From Dermatophilus congolensis (lineage in GTDB: Bacteria; Actinomycetota; Actinomycetes; Actinomycetales; Dermatophilaceae), in contig JAUNUP010000002.1 of the NCBI GenBank assembly GCA_030538115.1, forward strand, positions 124,001-188,000: DNA of 64,000 bases, in the 5' to 3' direction. Position numbers and translations under genes: made by a program. Under the pieces are notes generated by a model. That model saw only the letters and a list, made by a program, of their open reading frames with translations. It did not search any database and was not told the origin of the DNA. Shown piece after piece: positions 15,670 to 25,278 of the stretch (position 1 is its first letter; each line of letters opens with the position of its first letter).

Positions 15670-17436
15670 TCACTGGTTGAGCCAGAGGTTGGTCCAGTCG
15701 CCCTGGACGGAGAGAGCGAAGGGCACGAAATTCTGCACCCGCGCAGAGTGGTAGAGGATCGCCTTCGGTGCCGCGATCGGCACGACGATCGCGTCCTGCA
15801 TGATCTTCTCGTCGACCTGACCCCACAGCTTGGCCACCTCGTCGGGGTCGGTCGCAGCGATCGCCTGGGCCGCCAACTTGTTCGCCTCGTCGTTGTTGTA
15901 GTCGACGTAGTTGTAGGTCTGCGGCGTGCCGGTGAAGGTGAACTGGGGCTGGAAGACCGAGCGTGCTGCACCGCCCTGCCAATCCGGCGTCCAACCGACC
16001 GGGGCGATATCCCACACGCCACTGGCCGTCGATGACGTGTTGGTGAGGAATTTCGAGTAGTAGTCGGTCGGGTTGACGGGGATCAGTTCGAGGGTGATGC
16101 CCGCCTTGGCCAGGCTCGCCTGAATCGTCTGCGCGATGGCGGGCTCCTGATCCTTGGTGCGGTAGGGCATCTTCAGCGACAGCCCGTTGGGGAAGCCCGC
16201 CTCGGCGAGCAACTCCTTGGCCTTCGCCGGGTCACCCTGGTCGTTGGGAGTCGGGTACAGGTCGAACTCGTGGAATCCGAGCACGCCGGGCCCGAAGATG
16301 CCGTGCTGCGGGCTCGCGTTGTCGGTGCCGCCGAGAATCTGAATGACCGCAGCACGGTCGATCGCGTACTGCAGCGCCTGGCGCACCTTGATGTCGTTCG
16401 TGGCCTTGTTGTTGTTGGGCGACTTGGTGTTGATCCACAAGAACGGGTTCACCTGGCCCGAGGGGATCGTCGAGAGCTTCGCATCGTTGGTGGCGCGCAT
16501 CTGCGCGGCGACCGTCGGCGAGACCGAGGTGTCGAACGGCAGGTCGAGGGAGCCGGCCTGCAACTGCTGCGTCACGGCATCCGAGCTGAGCCCCATCGTC
16601 ATGACGACGCCGTCGACGTTGGCCTTGCGCAGCGGATCCGATTCTTGAGTCCACGCGGGGTTGCGTTCGAGCTCGAGCTTGTTGTCGGGGTTGTACGACT
16701 TGACCCGGTACGGCCCGGAGGCGATGAAGTTGGAGCGATACTCCGGCGAATCGGGCAGGTAGTCGAGAACCTCCACGGGCGCCGGGGTGGCTGCCGCCAG
16801 CGAGAGCATGTACGGGAAGTCACCCGCGGCCTCCTTCAACTTGAAGGCCACCGTCAGGTCGCCCTGCTGGGTGATGCCGGAGATGTCGCTGCCTTCGATG
16901 TACTCCTTCATGGGGCCGGCCTGCGTCGCGACCTTCGAGAACCCCTCACAGAAGGTGTCCATGCCCTCGATGAGGGTGACGAAGTACGTGGTGTGCGGCG
17001 AACTCATCATCGGATTGCAGAGGCGCTTGAACCCGCGCTCGACATCAACTCCGGTGATCTGACGAGGAGCACCGGCGATATCCCACTGGGCCCCTTCGCG
17101 CAGGCTGAACGTGTACGTCTTGCCGTCGTCGGTCGGCTCGGGAACGTCGGTCGCGAGATCACCCTTGGGGGTGATCCGCGCCTGCTCGTCCGGCACGGAC
17201 TCGTACGACACGAGCTGCCTCGTGATCGCGCGCATCACCGACGACGTGGGGACGTAGGCGGTGAGCCCAGGATCCATCCGGTCGATGTCGCCGTTGCTGC
17301 CGACCTGAAGGATGCCGCCCTTGACGGGCTCGCCTCCCGTCTGCGCGGTCTGTGTCGAGCTCGCGCTGCACCCTGCGAGGGCGAAGCCCACGCCGAGCGC
17401 GCACACGGTTTTGGCAAGAGAAGAGGACCTGGGCAT
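15670..17436 (-). CDS. Extracellular solute-binding lipoprotein, family 5 (DppA/OppA type)
   Basis: A 588-residue peptide-binding lipoprotein. The signal peptide ends in lipobox LAGC with Cys23 as the acylated residue, so it is anchored outside the membrane. The family 5 core follows, including ATDVPEPTDDGKTYTFSLR near 90 and a VRQALQYAIDRAAVIQ segment near 350. It heads the operon binding protein - ATPase - two permeases - pepP - racemase family. Copy 3 of the shared operator lies 33 bases upstream, placing the importer in the same regulon as the hydroxyproline enzymes. Ligand class (peptide) follows from family; hydroxyproline- or proline-containing peptides are inferred from context. Nickel- and opine-type family 5 ligands remain possible. 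Confidence 0.9.
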   Translation of the reverse strand: MPRSSSLAKTVCALGVGFALAGCSASSTQTAQTGGEPVKGGILQVGSNGDIDRMDPGLTAYVPTSSVMRAITRQLVSYESVPDEQARITPKGDLATDVPEPTDDGKTYTFSLREGAQWDIAGAPRQITGVDVERGFKRLCNPMMSSPHTTYFVTLIEGMDTFCEGFSKVATQAGPMKEYIEGSDISGITQQGDLTVAFKLKEAAGDFPYMLSLAAATPAPVEVLDYLPDSPEYRSNFIASGPYRVKSYNPDNKLELERNPAWTQESDPLRKANVDGVVMTMGLSSDAVTQQLQAGSLDLPFDTSVSPTVAAQMRATNDAKLSTIPSGQVNPFLWINTKSPNNNKATNDIKVRQALQYAIDRAAVIQILGGTDNASPQHGIFGPGVLGFHEFDLYPTPNDQGDPAKAKELLAEAGFPNGLSLKMPYRTKDQEPAIAQTIQASLAKAGITLELIPVNPTDYYSKFLTNTSSTASGVWDIAPVGWTPDWQGGAARSVFQPQFTFTGTPQTYNYVDYNNDEANKLAAQAIAATDPDEVAKLWGQVDEKIMQDAIVVPIAAPKAILYHSARVQNFVPFALSVQGDWTNLWLNQ

Positions 17437-17469
17437 GTGCCACCTCGCTGACGCGTCGATGCGTTGTGA

Positions 17470-17485
17470 TGTGACATGTTACATA
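17470..17485. promoter_or_regulatory. Shared 16-bp operator, copy 3 (peptide importer promoter)
   Basis: TGTGACATGTTACATA; its reverse complement TATGTAACATGTCACA matches the other two copies at 12-13 of 16 bases with the same TGT-N8-ACA core. It is 33 bases upstream of the binding-protein ATG. The 162 bases from here to the next gene (17486-17647) hold nothing else I can recognise. Confidence 0.65.
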
Positions 17486-17647
17486 GAAGAACGATGAGCA
17501 CATCGGAGATCGAGAAACTCTGTCTTCGCATCGAGACAAGCCACCGAGAGGGGGAGTCTGCCCACCGCTCCACCGACCAGCGGCCAACTTGAGCAGGGCT
17601 GTGACCTGGAGGATCGTGCTTGACGCCGTGCCGTAGCGCCCGCGAGG

Positions 17648-18577
17648 TCAGCGCGGGAGAACCGTACCGACTCCGAGTCTCGCGGCATTCGCGGCGATCT
17701 CGGCGGCGATCACGATGTCGCTGGAGGCGTTGCCGAGGTTCTGGATGAGCAGTCTGCCCGGCGGCTTCGGGATGCCCAGCACGTTGCCGGTCCAATCGCT
17801 CGCGCTCGGGTAATCCGCGGCGAGCTTGAGAGGTGCTACGGCGGCGAACTGTTCCACGTCGTCTGACACCACCGTCGAAGTTCGGGCGAGAGCGGTCCCT
17901 ACCGAACTGGCGTAGTCCAACGGCAGCAGCACGGCATCGTCCCGCACGAGTTCTTCGGGAATCTCGGCGCCGTCCAAGCCGATCGGCAGACCTGTGATGA
18001 TCGCCCCGGCGTCGCGAAGGGCCTGCGGCAGCGAGTCGGTGACCCGCACCCGATCGCCCACGCCCAACCGGTCGGCGAACGCAGCGACGGCGTCGCGAGC
18101 CTGTTCGCGACGACCGGCGACGCGGATATCGCGGTATCCCAACCAGGCCAATACCCGCAGGTGCGAAAACACCTGGGCGCCGGTGCCTACGAACGCGACC
18201 GGCTCTTCGGTCGAAATGAACGCTTTCAGGCACGCCCCCGTCACCGCGGCCGTACGCGCAGCCGTGAGCTCACCGGCAGCCATGACGCACACCATCATCA
18301 GCCCGGCAGCCGTGGGCAGCCCGGCCTCCGGGTTGTCGGGTTGCAGGCTGATCCACTTGCAGCCGAGGAGTCCCTGGGCGCTCGACGCAACGGGCATCGC
18401 GTTCGCGAACCCGTTGCGTCCGAACGTCACCGCCGGTTTCGGGGGCACCTGCACGTCGCCATGGGCGCGCAGGACGAGAGCCGCGTGCGCCAGCTCGACC
18501 GCCCGCTCCGGCCCTGGCAATACTGACTCGACGTCTGCGTCAGACAGGTATCGAAGGGGCGGCGCGGCATCGGTCAT
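17648..18577 (-). CDS. Ornithine cyclodeaminase / mu-crystallin family reductase (possible 1-pyrroline-2-carboxylate reductase)
   Basis: A 309-residue Rossmann protein of the OCD/mu-crystallin family. The substrate-site lysine lies in GCKWISLQPDNP (about 70-80), the conserved arginine in ELTAARTAAVTG, and the nucleotide-binding motif is FVGTGAQVFSHLR (about residues 130). Family activities include ornithine cyclodeamination, alanine or lysine dehydrogenation, and reduction of 1-pyrroline-2-carboxylate to L-proline, the step after 3-hydroxyproline dehydration. Its place next to the hydroxyproline island favours the last, but no copy of the shared operator precedes it. The start is set at the ATG at 18577, where GACAAT ends eight bases before the A (leaderless pattern); in-frame ATG 18586 and GTG 18592 are alternatives. 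Confidence 0.78.
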   Translation of the reverse strand: MTDAAPPLRYLSDADVESVLPGPERAVELAHAALVLRAHGDVQVPPKPAVTFGRNGFANAMPVASSAQGLLGCKWISLQPDNPEAGLPTAAGLMMVCVMAAGELTAARTAAVTGACLKAFISTEEPVAFVGTGAQVFSHLRVLAWLGYRDIRVAGRREQARDAVAAFADRLGVGDRVRVTDSLPQALRDAGAIITGLPIGLDGAEIPEELVRDDAVLLPLDYASSVGTALARTSTVVSDDVEQFAAVAPLKLAADYPSASDWTGNVLGIPKPPGRLLIQNLGNASSDIVIAAEIAANAARLGVGTVLPR

Positions 18578-18584
18578 GCGCCCC

Positions 18585-18590
18585 ATTGTC
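18585..18590 (-). promoter_or_regulatory. -10-like hexamer GACAAT, leaderless-type promoter
   Basis: GACAAT on the minus strand with seven bases to the ATG at 18577. Transcription would begin at or next to the start codon. No SD is present. The hexamer deviates from TANNNT at its first base. Confidence 0.4.
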
Positions 18591-18611
18591 ACCCGGCGAA
18601 CGCCGCAGGTC

Positions 18612-20468
<1,857 letters not shown>

Positions 20469-20630
20469 GTGTCGCTCCTGTCCAGGCTTCGTTGCAGTCA
20501 GGGTTACCGGCGAGTTTCGCACAGTGTGCCAGCTCACAAGCCTGCCCGCTCCCGGTGGGGCATGCATCGTTTCGTAATCGAGACGTGTGACGGCCCCATC
20601 CGCCCGGTCACCTGAAGCAGAACGGCGGCG

Positions 20631-21629
20631 TCACTCAGGCTGCGCCGAGAGACCTTCGCTCTGCGGAACCATCGTGGAAAGCGCCACGCGGCAGTCCCGC
20701 ACGTCTTGGTGCATCTGGGTGATGAGTTCGTCGATCGATTCGAACTTCAGGGTCGGGCGCAGAAGCTTGACGAACTCCACCGCGACCATCTCGTCGTAGA
20801 GGTCGAGGTCGTCGCGGTCGAGCACATACGCCTCGACGCGCCGCTCCGTGCCGTCGAAGGTCGGGTTGGTGCCGACCGAGATCGCCGCAGGCAGAGTCGA
20901 GTCGGGGTCTTCGGGATCGAGGGTGGGTCGGTCGAGCCACCCCGCGTAGACGCCGTCGGCGGGCACGAGCCCCTCGGCGTCGGGCGAGAGGTTCGCGGTC
21001 GGAAAGCCCAGGTCACGCCCACGGTGGTCGCCATGCACGACAACGCCCGAGACGCGATGCGGCCGGCCCAGCACCTCCGCGGCTCCTGCCACGTCGCCCT
21101 CGGCGATGAGCTGTCGCGAGAGCGACGACGACCAGCGCGGGCCGTCTTCGCCGTGTACACCCACGTCTTCGAGGGCGATGACGTCGAAACCGAACTCCCG
21201 GCCCAGCTCACGCAACGTGTCGACGTCGCCGGAGTTCTTCACCCCGAACCGGGTGTCTTTACCGACCACGACGAGCTTTGCAGCGAACTTCTCGACGAAG
21301 ATCCGCTCGACGAACTCCCGCGGCGTCCACTGCGCGAGCTCAAGAGTGAACGGCATGACGAGGATCCCGTGCAGCCCGACCTGCGAGACCAGACGCAGCC
21401 GCTGGTCGAGGCTCGTCAGCATCTCGGGAGCCTGCTCGGGGCGCAGCACCGCTATGGGGTGCGGGTCGAACGTCACCGCGATCGGCAACAGATCACGCTC
21501 GCTGGCGCGGGCCACCAGTTCGTTGAGCACCACACGGTGACCTCGATGAACGCCGTCGAAGTTGCCGAGCGTCACCGCGGTCGGCCCGAGGTCTGCGGGG
21601 ATCTCGATCACGTCGTTCCAGCGCTGCAC
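20631..21629 (-). CDS. ribF: Bifunctional riboflavin kinase / FAD synthetase
   Basis: A 332-residue cytoplasmic enzyme that phosphorylates riboflavin to FMN and adenylates it to FAD. The N-terminal nucleotidyltransferase domain carries LGNFDGVHRGH (about residues 20-30). The C-terminal flavokinase domain carries GVVVHGDHRGRDLGFPTANL near 195. It lies in the usual actinobacterial place beyond truB. I prefer the GTG at 21629, because a TAGAGT box ends seven bases before it; an in-frame GTG at 21638 would put the start inside that promoter. Confidence 0.93.
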   Translation of the reverse strand: MQRWNDVIEIPADLGPTAVTLGNFDGVHRGHRVVLNELVARASERDLLPIAVTFDPHPIAVLRPEQAPEMLTSLDQRLRLVSQVGLHGILVMPFTLELAQWTPREFVERIFVEKFAAKLVVVGKDTRFGVKNSGDVDTLRELGREFGFDVIALEDVGVHGEDGPRWSSSLSRQLIAEGDVAGAAEVLGRPHRVSGVVVHGDHRGRDLGFPTANLSPDAEGLVPADGVYAGWLDRPTLDPEDPDSTLPAAISVGTNPTFDGTERRVEAYVLDRDDLDLYDEMVAVEFVKLLRPTLKFESIDELITQMHQDVRDCRVALSTMVPQSEGLSAQPE

Positions 21630-21636
21630 GTCGCCC

Positions 21637-21642
21637 ACTCTA
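21637..21642 (-). promoter_or_regulatory. -10 hexamer TAGAGT, leaderless-type promoter of ribF
   Basis: TAGAGT (TANNNT) with a seven-base gap to GTG 21629 and no SD between them. The site decides the ribF start. Confidence 0.5.
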
Positions 21643-21664
21643 GCGGCGTGGCAGCCTCACGGGC

Positions 21665-22186
21665 TCACCGCCGGGGCACCAGCACCTCGAACGCCTCCAG
21701 CACGACAGGCATGTCGGGCTCGAAGCCCCGGTCGTTCTCGGCGTGATCGGTGAAATAGCGCTGATGAACGGCACGCCAGTGGGCCAGCGAACGGTCGCCT
21801 TCACCCTCTGCGTAGGCGTGTGCCTCGTCGACCTCACCGAACGGAACCACCCGCACCGACGTCGTCTGGATGAGGGCACGCGGGTGGCCTGCGCCGTCCG
21901 TGACGATCGAGAGCGTGCCGGCCACGGGCGGTTCCTCCCCCGCGGCCTCGTAATCCCACAGCGCGCTCGCCGTGGCCGTCTTCGTGCCCGCGAGAACGAG
22001 GGCGAGGAGCGCGTCGGCTGTGGCCGGGTCGGCACCGAACGACCACGCCGGAGGCCGGAGCGCGTCGGTCGGATTCGGGCCGAAGTACACCCGCGACGGA
22101 TTCAACCCGGCCCTGATGCTCGCGTCGGCCCAGAAGGCGTCGTACTCGGCTTCGAGCTGGTCGTCCAGGGTCCAGTCCTCGCTCAT
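21665..22186 (-). CDS. ASCH domain-containing protein
   Basis: A 173-residue soluble protein. The C-terminal 120 residues form an ASCH (PUA-like, RNA-binding) domain: LVLAGTKTATASALWDYE near 65-80, GTLSIVTDGAGHPRALIQTTSV, and FGEVDEAHAYAEGEGDRSL with the closing helix HWRAVHQRYF. Related proteins (YqfB/EVE-like) act on modified nucleosides or RNA, but this member's role is unknown. It sits between ribF and truB in a translation/RNA-modification neighbourhood. The start is set at ATG 22186 because GACAAT ends eight bases before the A; ATG 22195 in the same frame lies inside that hexamer. Confidence 0.82.
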   Translation of the reverse strand: MSEDWTLDDQLEAEYDAFWADASIRAGLNPSRVYFGPNPTDALRPPAWSFGADPATADALLALVLAGTKTATASALWDYEAAGEEPPVAGTLSIVTDGAGHPRALIQTTSVRVVPFGEVDEAHAYAEGEGDRSLAHWRAVHQRYFTDHAENDRGFEPDMPVVLEAFEVLVPRR

Positions 22187-22193
22187 GGCCCCC

Positions 22194-22199
22194 ATTGTC
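22194..22199 (-). promoter_or_regulatory. -10-like hexamer GACAAT, leaderless-type promoter of the ASCH gene
   Basis: Same hexamer and same seven-base spacing as in front of the OCD-family gene, ending just before ATG 22186. Confidence 0.4.
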
Positions 22200-22211
22200 G
22201 GGCAGCGAGGC

Positions 22212-23210
22212 TCAGCTCGGGGCGAAGACCGTTTCGGGCATCACTCGCGTCGCCGACTCGTCGAGTACCGCGACCAGCGTTCCGTCGGGCGCGAACGCCG
22301 CCACCGGGCCGACGCGTCCTGGCTGCTCGGAGGGGATGCGCACGCCGTGGCCGACCTGCCGCGCCTCCTCCGCGTCGAGTTCGCGCGCCGGCATCGCGAC
22401 GCGCGCGGCAGCGGAGAGGGTCAGCAGCGGGAGCCCGCTCGTGCCCGGCTCCCCCGTCTCTCCGGAGCCTGGGTCGGGCCGCGGTGCCCCCGCGGCGCGC
22501 GCCGTTTCGAGTTGCTCGACCGTCGCCGCGTCGCCGACCGTGAACCCGCCGACCCGCGTGCGCCGCAGGGCCGTCAGGTGTCCGCCGACTCCCAGGGCCG
22601 CACCGAGATCGCGGGCCAGAGCTCGCACGTAGGTGCCCGAGCTCACCTCGACCTCCACGTCGAGGTCGAGAACCGGGCCGCCGTCGGCCTCCGAAAAGGC
22701 GGTGGCGAGAACATCGAACCTGGTCACAGTGACCGGGCGGCCCGCCAGTTCGACGTTCTCGCCTGCGCGCACGCGTGCGTACGAACGCTTGCCGTCGACC
22801 TTGATCGCGCTCACCGCGCTCGGCACCTGGGTGATGTCGCCGGTGAGCGCAGCCACGGCGGCCGTCACCCTCGCGGCCCCCTCCGGCGTGCCGAGCGCGC
22901 GAACGGCATCCGCGGGGGCCTGCGTCGTCACCTCGCCCTCGGCGTCGTCGGTGATCGTCGCCTGCCCGAGCCGAATCGTCGCGGTATACGCCTTGTCACA
23001 TCCGACGAGGTACGTGAGTAGCCGCGTCGCGCGGTTCACTCCCACTACGAGCAGGCCCGTCGCCATCGGGTCGAGAGTTCCGGCGTGACCGACCTTTCGC
23101 GTACCGCAGATGCGGCGGCAGGCGCCCACGACCTCGTGGCTCGTCCAGCCGGCGGGTTTGTCGACGATGAGCAAGCCGTCGCCGACGGTCGGATCGATCG
23201 CACGCGCCAT
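22212..23210 (-). CDS. truB: tRNA pseudouridine(55) synthase
   Basis: A 332-residue pseudouridine synthase that modifies U55 of the tRNA T-loop. The catalytic aspartate is in GHAGTLDPMATGLL (about residue 47). The N-terminus (GLLIVDKPAGWTSHEVV) is canonical, and a C-terminal PUA-like extension completes the protein. It lies nine bases after rbfA on the same strand, the standard rbfA-truB pairing. Confidence 0.95.
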   Translation of the reverse strand: MARAIDPTVGDGLLIVDKPAGWTSHEVVGACRRICGTRKVGHAGTLDPMATGLLVVGVNRATRLLTYLVGCDKAYTATIRLGQATITDDAEGEVTTQAPADAVRALGTPEGAARVTAAVAALTGDITQVPSAVSAIKVDGKRSYARVRAGENVELAGRPVTVTRFDVLATAFSEADGGPVLDLDVEVEVSSGTYVRALARDLGAALGVGGHLTALRRTRVGGFTVGDAATVEQLETARAAGAPRPDPGSGETGEPGTSGLPLLTLSAAARVAMPARELDAEEARQVGHGVRIPSEQPGRVGPVAAFAPDGTLVAVLDESATRVMPETVFAPS

Positions 23211-23219
23211 CGGGGTCGC

Positions 23220-23690
23220 TCAGTCGTCGTCGCCGGCCGGTTCGCCCACCGATTCGTCTACGGAGTCGGGATCTTCCGGCTTCTTGTACGGGTCGGCCTC
23301 ACCCGCGTAGGCGGCCCCCGCCCGCGCGGCGGCGAGCTCGGCGTCGCGCTTACGGGTCTCCTCGAGCAGTTCCTCGAGGTGCGCGGCCCCCTCCGGGATG
23401 GCGTCGGGCACGAACTCGATCGACGGGGTCAGGCGGATGCCGAGTCCCTTGCCGATCCAGGAGCGGATGCGGCCCTTGTTCTCGGCCAGCGCAGCGGCGT
23501 TGGCTTCGCGCTCCGACTCGTCACCGAAGACGGTGTAGAAGATCGTGGCCTGCTGCAGATCGCCCGTGACCTTGACGTCGGTGATCGTGACGAAACCCAG
23601 CCGTTCGTCCTTGACCCGGCCGTCGAGTGCCTCGGCTGTGAGCACCTTGATGCGGTCGGCCACCTTGCGGGCGCGTGCGGGATCAGCCAT
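23220..23690 (-). CDS. rbfA: Ribosome-binding factor A
   Basis: A 156-residue KH-like protein needed for late 30S maturation and 16S 5'-end processing. The N-terminus [20 protein letters not shown] and the core [26 protein letters not shown] are typical. A basic/acidic tail of about 40 residues is longer than in most bacteria but common in actinobacteria. SD AAAGGTGAGC precedes the ATG. Normally it follows infB directly; here a peptidase gene and two terminators separate them, so rbfA-truB probably has its own promoter. Confidence 0.94.
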   Translation of the reverse strand: MADPARARKVADRIKVLTAEALDGRVKDERLGFVTITDVKVTGDLQQATIFYTVFGDESEREANAAALAENKGRIRSWIGKGLGIRLTPSIEFVPDAIPEGAAHLEELLEETRKRDAELAAARAGAAYAGEADPYKKPEDPDSVDESVGEPAGDDD

Positions 23691-23782
23691 GTCAGCTCAC
23701 CTTTCGTGTACCCCGGCGGCTCGCCCGCACAGCGGGGCCCGCCTCCGGCGGTGTCGTCTACCTGCCGAACCTTATACGCCGA

Positions 23783-23810
23783 GGCCGGGCGCTCGCTGGA
23801 GCGCCCGGCC
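23783..23810. terminator. Perfect 12-bp hairpin after the metallopeptidase gene
   Basis: GGCCGGGCGCTC (23783-23794), loop GCTG, then its perfect complement (23799-23810). It lies 22 bases past the peptidase stop and ahead of rbfA. It should end the peptidase transcript. Confidence 0.7.
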
Positions 23811-23832
23811 TGCGCACGCGGTCAGACGGGAA

Positions 23833-25026
23833 TCAGGCGTCCGGCGCCACGAGCGTCGGCAGGGCCGCGTCGAAGAGGCGCTGGAATTCGCGAGCGGGCA
23901 GAATGTGCCCCTTCGGGCGCGCGTTCTCCTGGAGGCGGTAGCCCCACTCCCCTGCGGCGCGGCGCTGGTTCGGCGTGCCGTGGTGGCCGGGGTCGTCGAA
24001 CCAGCAGTCACCGATGCCGTAGAAGATCGGCAAGAACTGCGAGACACGCTTCCACTGCATGCTCTCTCCGCGCGGGTGCGACAGGTAGTACGCGCTGGAG
24101 GCGTCGGCGTGCATTTCGGTGCGGCGGGTCTCCTCCGGGCCCGATTCGACGCCGGGCGGGATCATGCCGGTCTCGAACTGCACGTGGTGCGCGTACTCGT
24201 GCGCGAGCACCGTCTGCGGCGCCACGTCGGCGTATCCCATGTCTCGGTACGCGCGCAGGATGCCGTCGCCCATGATGATGCGGTCGGAGGGCGTACCGGC
24301 CCCCGGCGGCAGCTCCTTACCCACAGCCGTGAAGGCGAAGGCGTTGAGCGTGAAGATCGGGTGGTTACCGCCCTGGAACTTCGGGTCCTTGAGGTAGTCG
24401 GCCAACAGGCCGGCCAACTCGTCGGCCTCGGCCTTGGGCACCTCGAAGATCACCTGGTAGGTCCGCGACACCCGCGCCTGGTCGAGCAGCGTCGACCCGT
24501 GCAAGCCGAGGAGGGCGATGTCGTCACCGCGGGTGTCCCAGAACTTCTTGAGGGTCCGGAAGGTCTTACCCATCGCCTTGGCGTCACTCGTGAGCGCGTA
24601 GTTCGGGTCGCTCGCATTGCCGAAGAACAGCGCGTCGTAAGCGGGGACGACGAGGGCCTGCGTCACCAGCAGCACCAGCATGTCCTCATCCGTGAACGAG
24701 GCGAGCTGAGCCTCCACCCAGGTGTCGAATTCGGTGGGGGCGCACTGATAGTCAGCGGGGTTGATCGCCGTGGCGAGACGCGCCCGCAGAGTCTCGGCAT
24801 CGGTGCCCAATGTCGAGTCGAGTGCCCTGACGCGGGCATCGGCCTGGGAGCCGAGCACAGCGCGGGCCTTGGCGATCAGCACATCCGCCCGCGGGTCGGC
24901 CGTGCGTACGACGGAGGGGCTCGACTGCGGCACGGCGGAGGCGGACGGCACGGCGCCGGCCGCCCCCAGCGATCCGGCCAATGCCAGTGCGGCGACGGTG
25001 GCGAGCGTCGATCGAGTGGATCTCAT
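23833..25026 (-). CDS. Secreted putative zinc metallopeptidase (HExxH)
   Basis: A 397-residue protein. A Sec signal peptide (residues 1 to about 32, cleavage near SASA) is followed by a helical domain and then a metallopeptidase core. HEYAHH (about 273-278) supplies the HExxH zinc site, and TEMHADASSAYY about 25 residues later probably supplies the third ligand (glutamate). The family resembles neutral zinc metallopeptidases with LAHEYxHH motifs, but I cannot name it. The substrate is unknown. It lies between infB and rbfA, an unusual place, and is flanked by its own upstream region and terminator, suggesting a later insertion as an independent unit. SD AAGGAG precedes the ATG. Confidence 0.8.
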   Translation of the reverse strand: MRSTRSTLATVAALALAGSLGAAGAVPSASAVPQSSPSVVRTADPRADVLIAKARAVLGSQADARVRALDSTLGTDAETLRARLATAINPADYQCAPTEFDTWVEAQLASFTDEDMLVLLVTQALVVPAYDALFFGNASDPNYALTSDAKAMGKTFRTLKKFWDTRGDDIALLGLHGSTLLDQARVSRTYQVIFEVPKAEADELAGLLADYLKDPKFQGGNHPIFTLNAFAFTAVGKELPPGAGTPSDRIIMGDGILRAYRDMGYADVAPQTVLAHEYAHHVQFETGMIPPGVESGPEETRRTEMHADASSAYYLSHPRGESMQWKRVSQFLPIFYGIGDCWFDDPGHHGTPNQRRAAGEWGYRLQENARPKGHILPAREFQRLFDAALPTLVAPDA

Positions 25027-25218
25027 CGGAAGGCTCCTTCGAGTTCTCGGGATAGATCGGGGGCGGGCCGGGCGGCGGTGTGCACAACCGCGACCCAGCT
25101 CGCCAAAGGAGCGATACTCATCCCAATGTCCCTGTTATTCAACGCAATTCGCCCCATCCCCGATCGCAGGCTACACGTCGCGCAGCCCCCTCGGAGCACC
25201 AACAGGGCACAGTCGACA

Positions 25219-25262
25219 AACGGCGAGGGCCGCCTCCCGATGTGGGAGACGGCCCTCGCCGT
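25219..25262 (-). terminator. Strong terminator hairpin after infB
   Basis: A 20-bp stem (25219-25238 with 25243-25262) around a four-base loop. The only imperfect pair is C-A in plus-strand RNA but G-U in minus-strand RNA, which shows it serves minus-strand transcription from infB. It lies 16 bases after the infB stop. It isolates infB from the peptidase and rbfA. Confidence 0.85.
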
Positions 25263-25278
25263 TGTCGTGAACGCCCGG

